In this document: piece by piece, positions 54,278 to 63,402 of the stretch
How positions within the stretch are numbered: the first letter of the stretch is position 1
Layout of the letters: every line of letters begins with the position of its first letter
Assembly: GCA_910584195.1 (NCBI GenBank)
Contig: CAJTYV010000004.1
Span: 124,001 to 188,000 of the forward strand
Reading direction: 5' to 3'
DNA: 64,000 bases
From: an uncultured Ruminococcus sp.
Lineage (GTDB): Bacteria > Bacillota > Clostridia > Oscillospirales > Ruminococcaceae
Translations under genes and position numbers: made by a program
Notes under the pieces: model-generated
Seen by the model: only the letters and a program-made list of their open reading frames with translations
The model's database searches: none
Told to the model about the DNA's origin: nothing

Positions 54278-54408
54278 TACTAAATAAAAAAACTATTCAA
54301 CATTGTTACTATTGACTAAAAATATACGTTAGATAATACTAAATTCAGTTGCGCATAGAATTGCAGCTTAAAAAATTCATTTCAATTTTTATTGAGCTTT
54401 AAACAGGT

Positions 54409-55650
54409 CTAATCGCATACATGTTTGCTTTTTATCTTAGGCATTAAAAGAAGTATCCCAAGTAAATTTGGGAAAGCCATAAGTCCGTTGAAAATATCGG
54501 AAAGCGTCCACAAGATTTCGGGAGCAAATATTGCTCCTGATGCCGCAAAACCTGAGTAAATAACAGCAAATATGCCGATATAACGTCCCTTTGAAATATG
54601 ACTGAAAGCCGTCATTCCACAGTAATACCAGCCGATTACAGTGCAGAATGCAAATATTCCAAGTTCGGCAGTTATAAATGTACTGCTGTATGAACCGATG
54701 GCGGTCGAGACGGCTTCTGTAACTGAAAAACTTTCAGAGCCGCACAGAACTGTTACAGCTGTAAGCGTACAGCAGAGAATGGTGTCGAAAAAAACCTCAA
54801 ACATGCTCCAAAGTCCCTGAGTATGCGGTGAATCGCCCTCTGCCGCGCTATGTAGTATTGGCGAACTTCCCAATCCGGCTTCATTGGAAAAGATGCCTCT
54901 GCGTATACCAACAGATAAGGCATAGCCGAATATACCTCCTGATACCGATTTAAAATCGAAAGCTTCATGAAATATGCTGCTAAAAACTTCGGGAACCCGT
55001 TCCTTGTAAATTATGAGCGTTATTATACATACTGCGGCATAAGCTGCTGAGGCGGCAGGCAAAAGATACTGCGCAGCTGTACCGATACGTTTTCCGCCGC
55101 CTTTGACAGTTATTAAAACAAGAATAAAAATTATTGCTGCAGCAATAGGTTTACTAAAGTTTATACAGTCTTTCAAAGCTTCTGTGAATGTGTTTACCTG
55201 CACCATACCTCCCATGCCAAGAGATGCAAGTACACAAAAGACGGCGAAAACAACCCCGAGGACAGGACAGCCAAGTCCTTTCGAAAGATACGCCATAGGT
55301 CCCTTAAGTGCTTTATCGCTGTATTTTGCGGAAAGCACGTTTTCAGCGTAAACTATGCCCATTCCGAGAAAAGCCGATACCCACATCCAGAATACCGAGC
55401 CTGCGCCTCCTAAGACAAGAGCAGATGCTGCTCCGACAATGTTTCCCGTTCCCATTGTAGTACCAAGGCTCATGCAGACTGTTTTAAGCTGTGATAAACC
55501 TGAATTTTTGGATTTACCGTTTTTTAAAAGCAGTATAGGAAGTCTCAGCTGAATAAATTTCAACCGTATTGTTAAAACTGTACCTGTAAAGAGAAGAAGG
55601 AAAATAAGTCCTCCTCCCCATACAAAACCATTTATCTTTTCAAGTATCAT
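54409..55650 (-). CDS. sodium:alanine symporter (AGCS family)
   Basis: A 413-residue transporter with about 10-11 hydrophobic helices and the AGCS hallmarks: GTTMGTGNIVGAASAL near residue 70, the ITVKGGGKRIG loop, and IRRGIFSNEAGLGSSPILHSAAEGD. It imports alanine or glycine with sodium. Possible earlier in-frame starts up to 55701 lack a ribosome binding site; GGGAG upstream of ATG 55650 decides. A short weak hairpin follows the stop. Monocistronic. Confidence 0.93.
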   Translation of the reverse strand: MILEKINGFVWGGGLIFLLLFTGTVLTIRLKFIQLRLPILLLKNGKSKNSGLSQLKTVCMSLGTTMGTGNIVGAASALVLGGAGSVFWMWVSAFLGMGIVYAENVLSAKYSDKALKGPMAYLSKGLGCPVLGVVFAVFCVLASLGMGGMVQVNTFTEALKDCINFSKPIAAAIIFILVLITVKGGGKRIGTAAQYLLPAASAAYAAVCIITLIIYKERVPEVFSSIFHEAFDFKSVSGGIFGYALSVGIRRGIFSNEAGLGSSPILHSAAEGDSPHTQGLWSMFEVFFDTILCCTLTAVTVLCGSESFSVTEAVSTAIGSYSSTFITAELGIFAFCTVIGWYYCGMTAFSHISKGRYIGIFAVIYSGFAASGAIFAPEILWTLSDIFNGLMAFPNLLGILLLMPKIKSKHVCD

Positions 55651-55710
55651 AGGATCATCTCCCAAGAGTTTTTGTAGTATTTTTTGTTTCATTTTTTTCA
55701 ACTAATTTTA

Positions 55711-55788
55711 TTAAGCCAGACTGCCTGACGGCTTTGTGCTGAATCTGTTTGCTCTTTTTCGGCACAATACCTGTACGGCGTTGTCTTA
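55711..55788. repeat. degenerate, internally deleted relative of the 172-bp repeat
   Basis: The segment begins TTAAGCC and ends GGCGTTGTCTTA, with GCCTGACGGCTTTGTGCT and GGCACAATACCTGTACGGCGTTGTC echoing both ends of the 172-bp element, in about 75 bp. Many mismatches; the 160-bp element is inserted at its right edge. Confidence 0.35.
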
Positions 55789-55948
55789 GAGCCTGTTTAG
55801 CATCTCACTTCGCACGCCTTTTCGGCAAAATTTGCCGAAAAGGCGTTGAAAAAGCTTACCATACGGACAGTATGCTTTCGCTTTTTCTCCTTGTACTCGT
55901 CAAATTTAGGCGCGAAAATCCGCACACATCGAGATACTAAACAGGCTC
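55789..55948. repeat. 160-bp miniature inverted-repeat element, second family
   Basis: Terminal arms GAGCCTGTTTAGCATCTC and the right arm match in 17 of 18 positions as inverted repeats. A TTA duplication flanks it (55786-55788 and 55949-55951). Inside lie a perfect 31-base palindrome (55815-55845) and the motif CATACGGACAGTATGC, very like the centre of the 172-bp family. No ORF. Confidence 0.8.
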
Positions 55949-55982
55949 TTAAAGCACGACTCGGGAATTTTAACATGGAACG

Positions 55983-55995
55983 ATGAACACAAGTT
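55983..55995. repeat. 13-base relic of the 19.5-kb repeat end
   Basis: ATGAACACAAGTT is identical to the complement of part of the left arm of the 19498-19660 element. Short enough to be chance, but it sits in a repeat-rich gap. Confidence 0.25.
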
Positions 55996-56095
55996 ATTAA
56001 AAAGCCTGAAAATTTACAAAAGAAGGTATACTTTTTTTGAAAAATGAGTTATAATATATTTATGTATACAATTCACATATAATTCGGAGGACGGA

Positions 56096-56536
56096 ATGAA
56101 AAATTTCAAACCTGATAAAAACGCTCTGTTTTCAATGAGAATGATTGTTTTGGCAATATCCTTATTGATATTGGTGGGGGTTAGGCTTTATATACCTGTA
56201 AATATTATTGTTGCTATAGCGGGTATAGCTGTTCTCGCTGTTCTTATTTTTGTGGACTGTGTTTACCTGCCTTTATATTTTGCCGCATTGAGCTATGAAA
56301 CCGATGGAAAAAGTATTTCTAAGCACAGCGGAGTTGTTTTTAAAACACATAAGTCCGTTAAATTTTCAACTATCCAGTACACTGCCGCTGTGACTACTCC
56401 ATTTTCAAAGAAAACAGGACTGAATTTTCTGTTATTTTTTGTTTACGGCGGACATCTCAGGCTTAATTTTTTAAAGTATGATGATTTCAGCGAGCTGCTT
56501 CACTTGGTGAGCGGCTTCGGAAAGGAAATGCAATGA
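56096..56536 (+). CDS. PH-domain membrane protein (YdbS-like)
   Basis: A 146-residue protein with two transmembrane helices (about 17-35 and 38-62) followed by a bacterial PH-like (bPH2) domain. GGAGG precedes the ATG, and a TATAAT at 56050 without a good -35 lies upstream. It overlaps by four bases a 479-residue protein with repeated bPH2 domains, the same pairing and sizes as B. subtilis YdbS-YdbT, which are linked there to resistance against a two-peptide lantibiotic. Function here is inferred from that pairing. Confidence 0.78.
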   Translation: MKNFKPDKNALFSMRMIVLAISLLILVGVRLYIPVNIIVAIAGIAVLAVLIFVDCVYLPLYFAALSYETDGKSISKHSGVVFKTHKSVKFSTIQYTAAVTTPFSKKTGLNFLLFFVYGGHLRLNFLKYDDFSELLHLVSGFGKEMQ

Positions 56537-57972
56537 CCTGTCGAGAACATCCGCTTCGCATTTTACGGTATTCAATGAAAAATATATGGCTGCTTATTTT
56601 TCCTCTTTTACGAGGAGTATCGGTGCTTCACTTTGATCCAGCCGGAATTTACGCATGGGTCAAGGGGGCATGGATAGATATAGCTGTTTTGGGTATTATT
56701 CTTGTTTACGGTTATATACGCTGGCATTTTTCGGAAATTACCGTTACAAACGAAGCAATAACTCATACCGAAGGCTTTCTTGTTAAAATAAGGCGAACCA
56801 TACCTATTAAAAAAATAAGTTCAGCAGCGATGGAAACTCCGTTTTATCTTATGCCGTTTAAAGCGATGACTGTGCGTTGCGATACGGGAGCGGGCTTTTT
56901 CAAATCAACAGATATGAAGATTATGGTCACTCAAAAATCGGGAGAAGTTTTAATGGCTAATATTCCCGATGTAAAAAAAGAGAAAGCGTTTAAAGATTTA
57001 CCTAAACCCAGTATTGTTTCGGTGCTGCTTTTTTCAGTGTTTTTTTCAAGCGGATTTTCCGGGGCTGTTTATATTGCAGCTTTTTTCTTCAAGGGCGGAG
57101 ATATTGCGCATGATATTCTGTCTATTGCCATGAGCCGAATTACCGAGCAGGCTGAACATATTTACGTAAAGCTTTTGAGCGGGATTCCAAAGGCTGCGGC
57201 TATGACAGGAATATTTTTCATGGGAGCTTGGCTTCTTTCGTTTATTATGAATCTTTTGCGTTATTCGCGGTTTCATCTGTCAGCTGATAAAGATTGTATA
57301 AACGTTGCTTTCGGACTTATTAAAAGACGCAGACACAGGATAAGAACGGCACATATAAATTACATTGATCTGAAGCAGAATTTAATTATGAAACTGTGCG
57401 GAGCGGTAACAGTGAATATAAGCTGTCCGGGATACGGCTATGATTCGCACCTGCCTGTACTGATGCCTATAAGCCGAGAAAAAAATCTTGGCAGCCTTAA
57501 TGAATATCCGTCTTTGCCGAGGGACGGAAGATTAAAATATCGTCCGAGATTTACAGCGTTTTTCAGTTATGCCGGACTTCCTGCCGCAGGTATTGTTTTA
57601 ACGGCATTAATGCATCGTCCGGCGGATATGCTGCCTGCAAATTTAGCTGATCTTTCTTGGTTTTTGATAATAATGGCGGAAATTCCTCTAACATGGCTTA
57701 CTATGGTAAAAACGGTCGCACTTTGTATAAGCGGTATTTCGATATATAATGATAGAATGATACTGCGATGTTCAAAGGGAACTTCTTTTCATACAGTTAT
57801 TGCGCGGCGTGAAAAAGTTGTTATGGTACAGATAAATCAAAATATTTTACAGAAGTTTTTCAAAAAGTGTCAAGTGATTATATGGCTCAGCGGCGAAAGC
57901 CGTTCAAAGTATAAGGTCAAAAGTCTTACTGCAGCGCAGGGAACTGAAATAAAGAAACTTTTATCGGATTGA
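56533..57972 (+). CDS. multi-PH-domain membrane protein (YdbT-like)
   Basis: A 479-residue protein with about six transmembrane helices in three pairs, each followed by a bPH2-type domain (ITVTNEAITHTEGFLVKIRR; LSADKDCINVAFGLIKRRRH; ISIYNDRMILRCSKG). The ATG overlaps the previous stop (ATGA), so the two proteins are made together and probably form one membrane complex. Companion of the YdbS-like protein; role in envelope stress or peptide resistance is inferred. Confidence 0.8.
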   Translation: MTCREHPLRILRYSMKNIWLLIFPLLRGVSVLHFDPAGIYAWVKGAWIDIAVLGIILVYGYIRWHFSEITVTNEAITHTEGFLVKIRRTIPIKKISSAAMETPFYLMPFKAMTVRCDTGAGFFKSTDMKIMVTQKSGEVLMANIPDVKKEKAFKDLPKPSIVSVLLFSVFFSSGFSGAVYIAAFFFKGGDIAHDILSIAMSRITEQAEHIYVKLLSGIPKAAAMTGIFFMGAWLLSFIMNLLRYSRFHLSADKDCINVAFGLIKRRRHRIRTAHINYIDLKQNLIMKLCGAVTVNISCPGYGYDSHLPVLMPISREKNLGSLNEYPSLPRDGRLKYRPRFTAFFSYAGLPAAGIVLTALMHRPADMLPANLADLSWFLIIMAEIPLTWLTMVKTVALCISGISIYNDRMILRCSKGTSFHTVIARREKVVMVQINQNILQKFFKKCQVIIWLSGESRSKYKVKSLTAAQGTEIKKLLSD

Positions 57973-58086
57973 TGGAAAAATTTAATGACATTTGTCATTT
58001 TAATTGTGACTTATGGCATCTTTAATTTTCAGGAAAAAAACGGTAAAATAAATGTATGAAAGAACCAAAAAAAGGGAGGCTTGTAT

Positions 58087-60459
58087 ATGGGAATTTTAAT
58101 GATGGTTATGATTTTCGGTTTTATATTTTTAGGCATTCCTGCGGCAATTATAATAGGAATAGTGTTTTTGGTCAAAGCCGATAATCAAACGCATTTTCCT
58201 GTGCAGAATCAACCATACGTCTATCAGGATTCGCATTCAAAACCAATGAAACCCAGAAAAAAATTCAGCGCGTCAACAATAATGCTGCTTATAGGAACAG
58301 CGTTTATCATATTGTCCGCTGTAACCTTTGTGGCTGCCAATTGGATTAAAATGGAACCGTCCGGAAGAGTATTTGCTCTTGCAGGAGCCGCTGCTCTTGC
58401 ATTCGGGGTAAGCGGCGTTATGAAAGCGGCGGCAGATCTCGAACGCACATCGGCAGCTTTTTACATGATAGGATCTCTTGTTTCTGTTACATCATTTGCT
58501 ACGGCAGGATATTACAGTCTTTTTGGCGGCTGGTTCAGCTTTAGCGGAGATGGTGTGGGAGCTTTTGTATCAGTAATTATGATTTTTTTAGCATTGGCTT
58601 CTTTTATCGCTTGTCCGATTTATAAGAATAACGCATTTCAGTATGCAGGACTTACCTTCATATCGGGAGCTTTGTTATCAATGTGCGTTCAGTTATCCGA
58701 TACAAGCGGTCAGTTTGCTGTTTTAACAGCGGTTGTCCAGCTTATAATTACAGTTCTTATTCATGTTTTAAAGCTTCATAAGGGAACGAAGATAGAAAAA
58801 TCGGTTCTGATTATAGGTGACATCACGGCTGTAATTTTTGAGATAATATCAATGAATTACGTCCTTTTGAAAACATTTGACGCGGATGTTTATACCTTTG
58901 CAGTGCTTGGTATAGTTATTGTTCAGTTTCTTGTATACGGTATTTTTAAGAATCAGAGATGGATGTTTATTTTCGTTAATATTTTTGGCATTTATACTGC
59001 TTTGGCAGTTACATGCACGTTTAAAAAGGAACTTGGCAAAGATTTTGCAATGGTCGCTTTTGCATGCGCGACATTAGTTATTTACCTTATAAATGTTTTT
59101 TTGCCGAAAAATCCTGTGGCTGCCCGTGTTATAGCATTTATAGGAATAATAATTGGGTCTTTCGTATCGCTGATGGCAGGTAACGACGAGCTATTTGCGC
59201 TTAATCTGATAGTACCTGCTGCTGCAACGATTTCAATTGCATTTCATTGTCTGAGCAGGTCAAAGGAAATACAGATCGCATCAGGTCTTGCGCTTCCTGT
59301 AATTCCGTTTTTGTCAGCAATATTTCTTAACGATAGAATTAAAAATTTATTGGACACAGATTTTAATGAAATGCAAACTCTTGTTTACGGAGGACTTGTT
59401 CTTATTTACATTCTTATGGCGGCGTTTTACTTAAATATGCGTAAGATCGCTTTCGGACTTCATGTGCATCGTCCACTGTTGTCTCATACTGCTGTTTACT
59501 CGGTTATGACGGCGGCAGCGCTTGTTCTTATGAGTATTTCAGATTATACTGAACTTTTCCTTATAACTGCTGCACTGAGTATTATTCACTTTATTTTGTC
59601 TTATTCCATGAAATACAACTTTACGGCAATAGGTTCTGTAATCAGCATTGTTTCGCTTACTGATCATGTTCTCCGTCATTATTTCGATAAAGGCTCTGAT
59701 TACGAAAAGTATATCATGTTCGGACTTTTTGTCATGTTGATTATTGCTTCAAGATTTGTATTCCCGGAGGCTTTCGTATGTAAAAAGGATGATCGTATAC
59801 GAATAGATGTGCTTTTACTCAGCTCATGGACAGTAATTTTGACTTTTGGATTTTTTGATAAAACATCTTCGTTTCTGAAACTTATCTCGATTGCAGTATT
59901 TATTGCAGGATTTATTAAAAGAAACACAAAAAAAGATTCAGCAGCGGTACTTCTTTCAATTTCTGTATTTTTCACAGCGTTGGCAGCTATAAATCGTCCT
60001 TTCCTGAATCCTGATTCCTCAATGGTACAAAGTAAAATTACTCTTGCGGTAATGGTTTTTGCCGGAATTGCATACAGATATATTTGGAAAAATCATAAAG
60101 ACGCTTCAAAAATCGTATCGACAATTGTTTTCGTTCTTTCATTTGCAGGACTTATAATTGACGGACTTATTTACAGCGAATTGCTCAACAGAATATTTGT
60201 ACTTGCCGTAACGGCAGCGATACTTGTATTTTCATTCTTTGTAAAGAGTAAAACATGGTTTATTGCATCATCAGTATCTCTTGTTATTATTACTGTAGTT
60301 TCTACGTGGGAATATTTTGATGCTGCCGGATGGTGGGTATATCTGCTTGCAGTTGGCGTCATTTTTATTGCGATTGCTGCTGTCAACGAGGCTTGCAGAA
60401 AAAAAGGCGAAACAATGAAGTCCACAGTTTCTAAAAAATTTTCTGACTGGACTTGGTAA
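58087..60459 (+). CDS. large polytopic membrane protein, DUF2157-like
   Basis: A 790-residue protein with more than twenty hydrophobic helices and very few soluble residues apart from a proline-rich loop (about 42-66). The stretch LLIGTAFIILSAVTFVAANW near residue 70 resembles DUF2157-type proteins, but I cannot assign a function. An upstream TTG at 58081 is possible; GGGAGG at 58074-58079 fits ATG 58087. The 172-bp repeat copy 2 starts 7 bases after its stop. Confidence 0.75.
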   Translation: MGILMMVMIFGFIFLGIPAAIIIGIVFLVKADNQTHFPVQNQPYVYQDSHSKPMKPRKKFSASTIMLLIGTAFIILSAVTFVAANWIKMEPSGRVFALAGAAALAFGVSGVMKAAADLERTSAAFYMIGSLVSVTSFATAGYYSLFGGWFSFSGDGVGAFVSVIMIFLALASFIACPIYKNNAFQYAGLTFISGALLSMCVQLSDTSGQFAVLTAVVQLIITVLIHVLKLHKGTKIEKSVLIIGDITAVIFEIISMNYVLLKTFDADVYTFAVLGIVIVQFLVYGIFKNQRWMFIFVNIFGIYTALAVTCTFKKELGKDFAMVAFACATLVIYLINVFLPKNPVAARVIAFIGIIIGSFVSLMAGNDELFALNLIVPAAATISIAFHCLSRSKEIQIASGLALPVIPFLSAIFLNDRIKNLLDTDFNEMQTLVYGGLVLIYILMAAFYLNMRKIAFGLHVHRPLLSHTAVYSVMTAAALVLMSISDYTELFLITAALSIIHFILSYSMKYNFTAIGSVISIVSLTDHVLRHYFDKGSDYEKYIMFGLFVMLIIASRFVFPEAFVCKKDDRIRIDVLLLSSWTVILTFGFFDKTSSFLKLISIAVFIAGFIKRNTKKDSAAVLLSISVFFTALAAINRPFLNPDSSMVQSKITLAVMVFAGIAYRYIWKNHKDASKIVSTIVFVLSFAGLIIDGLIYSELLNRIFVLAVTAAILVFSFFVKSKTWFIASSVSLVIITVVSTWEYFDAAGWWVYLLAVGVIFIAIAAVNEACRKKGETMKSTVSKKFSDWTW

Positions 60460-60466
60460 ATATTAA

Positions 60467-60638
60467 GGCAACACCGCACAAAGCGCGCCTGACGGTTTTG
60501 TACGTCATCTGCTTGCGCTTTTCCCGTCATCTTGAACAAAAACTCCTTGACATACGTCAGTATGCCTGTGTTGTTTTTGTACAATCTGACGAAAAATTCG
60601 ACTGCGCATCTGCCGCACAATCTTTGTGCGGTGTTGCC
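60467..60638. repeat. 172-bp miniature inverted-repeat element, copy 2
   Basis: Same length and ends as copy 1 (22685-22856), about 94% identical by eye, flanked by a TTAA duplication (60463-60466 and 60639-60642). Central CATACGTCAGTATG is conserved. It separates the large membrane protein gene from the following kinase gene and could fold into a single long hairpin acting as a terminator-like structure. Confidence 0.9.
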
Positions 60639-60702
60639 TTAAATCAATTCAAGTGGGGGAGCATTCTCCTACTTAAGGTTGAAAGTTAAAAAGGGGAAAA
60701 TA

Positions 60703-62292
60703 ATGATTGCTGCGATTTTTCTTATGTTTGGACTTGTGGGACTGCTTAAGACTGTCGGCTGGATACTTAATCACGGAAACAATAACCGTATGACAAGGTT
60801 ATTTATAGTTTGTCTGATGTCGATAACTTTATGGATCGTTTCGCAGCTGATGATACTTTTTTCGATAAGCGATACTCAGCTTTTGGTGAGTTATCTTATC
60901 GGCAATGCAGGAATATGCATGTTTTCGCCATTTTGGCTCATGTTTTCGGCGGAATATTCAGAAACTTCGCATAATCTGAAAAGAGCTGCCGGATTTATGC
61001 CGATAATTTCTGTTGCGATGTTTTGCTGTATTGCCGCGAATCCTTTACACAAGCTTTATTATTCGGAATTCGGTAAAAGCGGAATTGAATATGGATGCCT
61101 GTTTTACGTATTTCAGCTTTTGTTTTATATTTTTATTATATTGGGTGTTTCTCTTATGTTTGTCCGGCATTCAAAAAGAAGCAGCATTGCATTGAATCAA
61201 TCGCTTCTGCTTGCATTGGCAGTAATTGTACCGCTGATAATAAACATTTTTACTGTAAGCGGATTAATAAATTCTAAAATAGAATTAACCCCGCTTTTTT
61301 TTGCGTTTTCGGTTATAATGGTATTTATAGCTATTCAAAGATACGGTCTGCTCAATATAAATCGTATGGCAATTCGTGATATTATTGACAATATAGATAT
61401 GGCTGCGATAATTTTTGATGCTGATGGAAATGTGACATATAAAAACAAATCGGCAAAATTACTGATTCCTGAAAATTTTACGGATTATGCAGGATTTGAA
61501 GCGGAGGTTGACAGACTTTCGCGCAATGCGGCGAATTGTAATTATGATTCTTCAGAACTTGTCATTGGCGAAGAACGGTACAGTATCAGAAAAAGCCGTA
61601 TTTGTAATGAAAAAGGCACTGAGATTGCAAGGATAATTCTTATAAGTAATATTTCGGAATATTATGAACTTAAAGAAGCCGAAAAAAAACTTTCTCTCGA
61701 ACATGAACGAAACAGAATTGCTCAGGAAATACATGATTCAGCCGGTCATACATTTACCATGATAAGCTCTCTTGCAAAGATAATGCAGATGAAAGTAAGA
61801 AACAAAAATTCTGATGAACCGGAGCTTCTGAACTATGCAAGTGAGATAGACGGATTATCGCGAAGCGGAATAACACAGCTAAGGTGTTCCATAAACAATC
61901 TGCGTGACGATGAGTTTATGACCTCTGTGACACGTGCCGTAAATACCGTAACTGCTGCTGTGCGAAATATGAAAACGGAAATATGCGTTCAAGGAACTGA
62001 GGACAGCAGATACAGCTTTTGCATACGTGAAATATACGATACAGTCAAGGAAACCGTAACCAATGCCATGCGGTATTCGTCGGCGGACAGGCTCGATATT
62101 ATAATAAAATTCCTTGAAGATTATTTGGAACTGTATATATTCGATAACGGTATGGGATGTGTCGAAATAAAGGAAAATAACGGTTTGAAAGGAATACGCG
62201 GACGCATTGAGAAAATAGGAGGTACGGTAAAATTTTCGTCCGTGGAGGGTGAGGGTTTTACAACTATTGTGAAAGTTCCAATAAAAAACTGA
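60703..62292 (+). CDS. 7TM sensor histidine kinase (NarL-system type)
   Basis: A 529-residue kinase: about seven N-terminal transmembrane helices (1-225, HisK_7TM-like), a PAS-like domain (about 230-320), HisKA_3 with His344 in RIAQEIHDSAGHTF, and a HATPase with NAMRYSSAD and DNGMGC. Upstream in-frame codons from 60679 are possible, but AAGGGG fits ATG 60703. It pairs with the LuxR-type regulator 18 bases downstream. The stimulus is unknown. Confidence 0.92.
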   Translation: MIAAIFLMFGLVGLLKTVGWILNHGNNNRMTRLFIVCLMSITLWIVSQLMILFSISDTQLLVSYLIGNAGICMFSPFWLMFSAEYSETSHNLKRAAGFMPIISVAMFCCIAANPLHKLYYSEFGKSGIEYGCLFYVFQLLFYIFIILGVSLMFVRHSKRSSIALNQSLLLALAVIVPLIINIFTVSGLINSKIELTPLFFAFSVIMVFIAIQRYGLLNINRMAIRDIIDNIDMAAIIFDADGNVTYKNKSAKLLIPENFTDYAGFEAEVDRLSRNAANCNYDSSELVIGEERYSIRKSRICNEKGTEIARIILISNISEYYELKEAEKKLSLEHERNRIAQEIHDSAGHTFTMISSLAKIMQMKVRNKNSDEPELLNYASEIDGLSRSGITQLRCSINNLRDDEFMTSVTRAVNTVTAAVRNMKTEICVQGTEDSRYSFCIREIYDTVKETVTNAMRYSSADRLDIIIKFLEDYLELYIFDNGMGCVEIKENNGLKGIRGRIEKIGGTVKFSSVEGEGFTTIVKVPIKN

Positions 62293-62310
62293 AAGAAAGG
62301 CGAAAATTAA

Positions 62311-62934
62311 ATGATAAAGGTTATAATAGCAGATGATGTGGAAATACTTCGTACAGGACTGAAAGCGGTTCTCAGTCAGGATAATGAAATTAATGTAGTA
62401 GGAGAGGCAGGCAACGGTAAAGAAGCCTTTGAGCTTGCGGTGCGTTTGCAGCCCGATGTAGTACTCATGGATATGCGAATGCCGGATTTTGACGGCGGCT
62501 ACGGTACACGTCAGATAAAGGATAAGCTGAGCGGAGTTAAGGTTCTTGTTTTAACTACATTTGACGACAAGGAAACGGTGGAGAAAGCAGTATCAAGCGG
62601 TGCAGACGGTTACATACTTAAAGAAATGGACAGCGGTCAGGTCATTAATTCAATTAAAGCAGCGGCCGGAGGGATAAGTGTTTTCAGCGGAAATGTTTTT
62701 CAGTCGATAAAAAAAGATAATGTTGCTCAGACTCCGAAGAATTTTGATCTGACTGAGCGTGAGACGGAGTTTTTAAGGCTTATCTGCGATGGTTTCGATA
62801 ACAAGGAGATAGCTTCGAAGCTGTTTCTTGCGGAGGGAACAGTCCGTAACGGGATTTCGCGGCTGCTTGAAAAACTGAAGCTTAAAGACCGCACGCAGCT
62901 TGCAGTTTTTGCCATAAAAAATAATATTGTTTAA
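62311..62934 (+). CDS. NarL/FixJ-family response regulator
   Basis: A 207-residue regulator: receiver with DDVE, Asp near 50 in VVLMDMRMPDFDG and Lys in ILKEMD, then a LuxR-type helix-turn-helix (LTERETEFLRLICDGFDNKEIASKLFLAEGTVRN spread over about 145-180). GAAAGGCG precedes the ATG. Partner of the 7TM kinase. It may control the adjacent ABC/GntR genes or the membrane-protein gene upstream. Confidence 0.94.
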   Translation: MIKVIIADDVEILRTGLKAVLSQDNEINVVGEAGNGKEAFELAVRLQPDVVLMDMRMPDFDGGYGTRQIKDKLSGVKVLVLTTFDDKETVEKAVSSGADGYILKEMDSGQVINSIKAAAGGISVFSGNVFQSIKKDNVAQTPKNFDLTERETEFLRLICDGFDNKEIASKLFLAEGTVRNGISRLLEKLKLKDRTQLAVFAIKNNIV

Positions 62935-62947
62935 ATTAAGAAAGCAC

Positions 62948-63000
62948 TTGACAAATCTGTGGAAATGTGTTATAGTATAAGTGTAATACCCGTATTACAC
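62948..63000 (+). promoter_or_regulatory. promoter and palindromic operator of the GntR-ABC operon
   Basis: TTGACA (62948-62953), 17-bp spacer, TATAGT (62971-62976), then a perfect 20-bp palindrome GTGTAATAC-CC-GTATTACAC (62981-63000) over the predicted transcription start. This is the expected position for an autorepressing GntR/YtrA-type operator. Confidence 0.82.
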
Positions 63001-63033
63001 ATCATAGTACACGAAAGACAGAAAGGAGTGCTT

Positions 63034-63402
63034 ATGTTTTCTATTGATTTAACAAGCAGAATTCCAATTTATGAGCAGATCTACAGCAAAATAACAGAAC
63101 TTGCCGTATCAGGAAGTCTGAGTGAACATACTCAGCTTCCAAGCGTCCGCAGTCTTGCCAAGGATATGAGAGTTAATCCGAATACCGTGGCAAAAGCTTA
63201 TCAGGAACTTGAAAGAAGCGGAGTTATATACTCTGTTCCCGGCAAGGGCAGCTTTATTGCCGTACTTGACAGCAGTGTTTTTCAGGAAGCGGCTTTGTCG
63301 GAATTTGATGCTGCTGCTGAAACTGCTAAAAATCGCGGAATTACGGCAGACATTATGAAGCAGCACATTGACAGTATATTCGAGGAGGGAGAGAGAAAAT
63401 GA
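63034..63402 (+). CDS. YtrA-type GntR family repressor
   Basis: A 122-residue regulator: GntR winged helix (RIPIYEQIYSKITELAVSG, LPSVRSLAKDM, NPNTVAKAYQELERSGVI, GKGSFIA) and the short C-terminal tail typical of the YtrA subfamily. The frame is open from 62959, but GAAAGGAG selects ATG 63034. It overlaps the ABC ATPase by four bases. In YtrA-type operons the regulator represses its own transporter operon and is relieved by cell-wall-active antibiotics. Confidence 0.93.
   Translation: MFSIDLTSRIPIYEQIYSKITELAVSGSLSEHTQLPSVRSLAKDMRVNPNTVAKAYQELERSGVIYSVPGKGSFIAVLDSSVFQEAALSEFDAAAETAKNRGITADIMKQHIDSIFEEGERK

Noticed and set aside
55749..55940. 63-codon open frame across the 160-bp element
   Set aside because: It lies over palindromic repeat sequence, with no ribosome binding site and low-complexity product.
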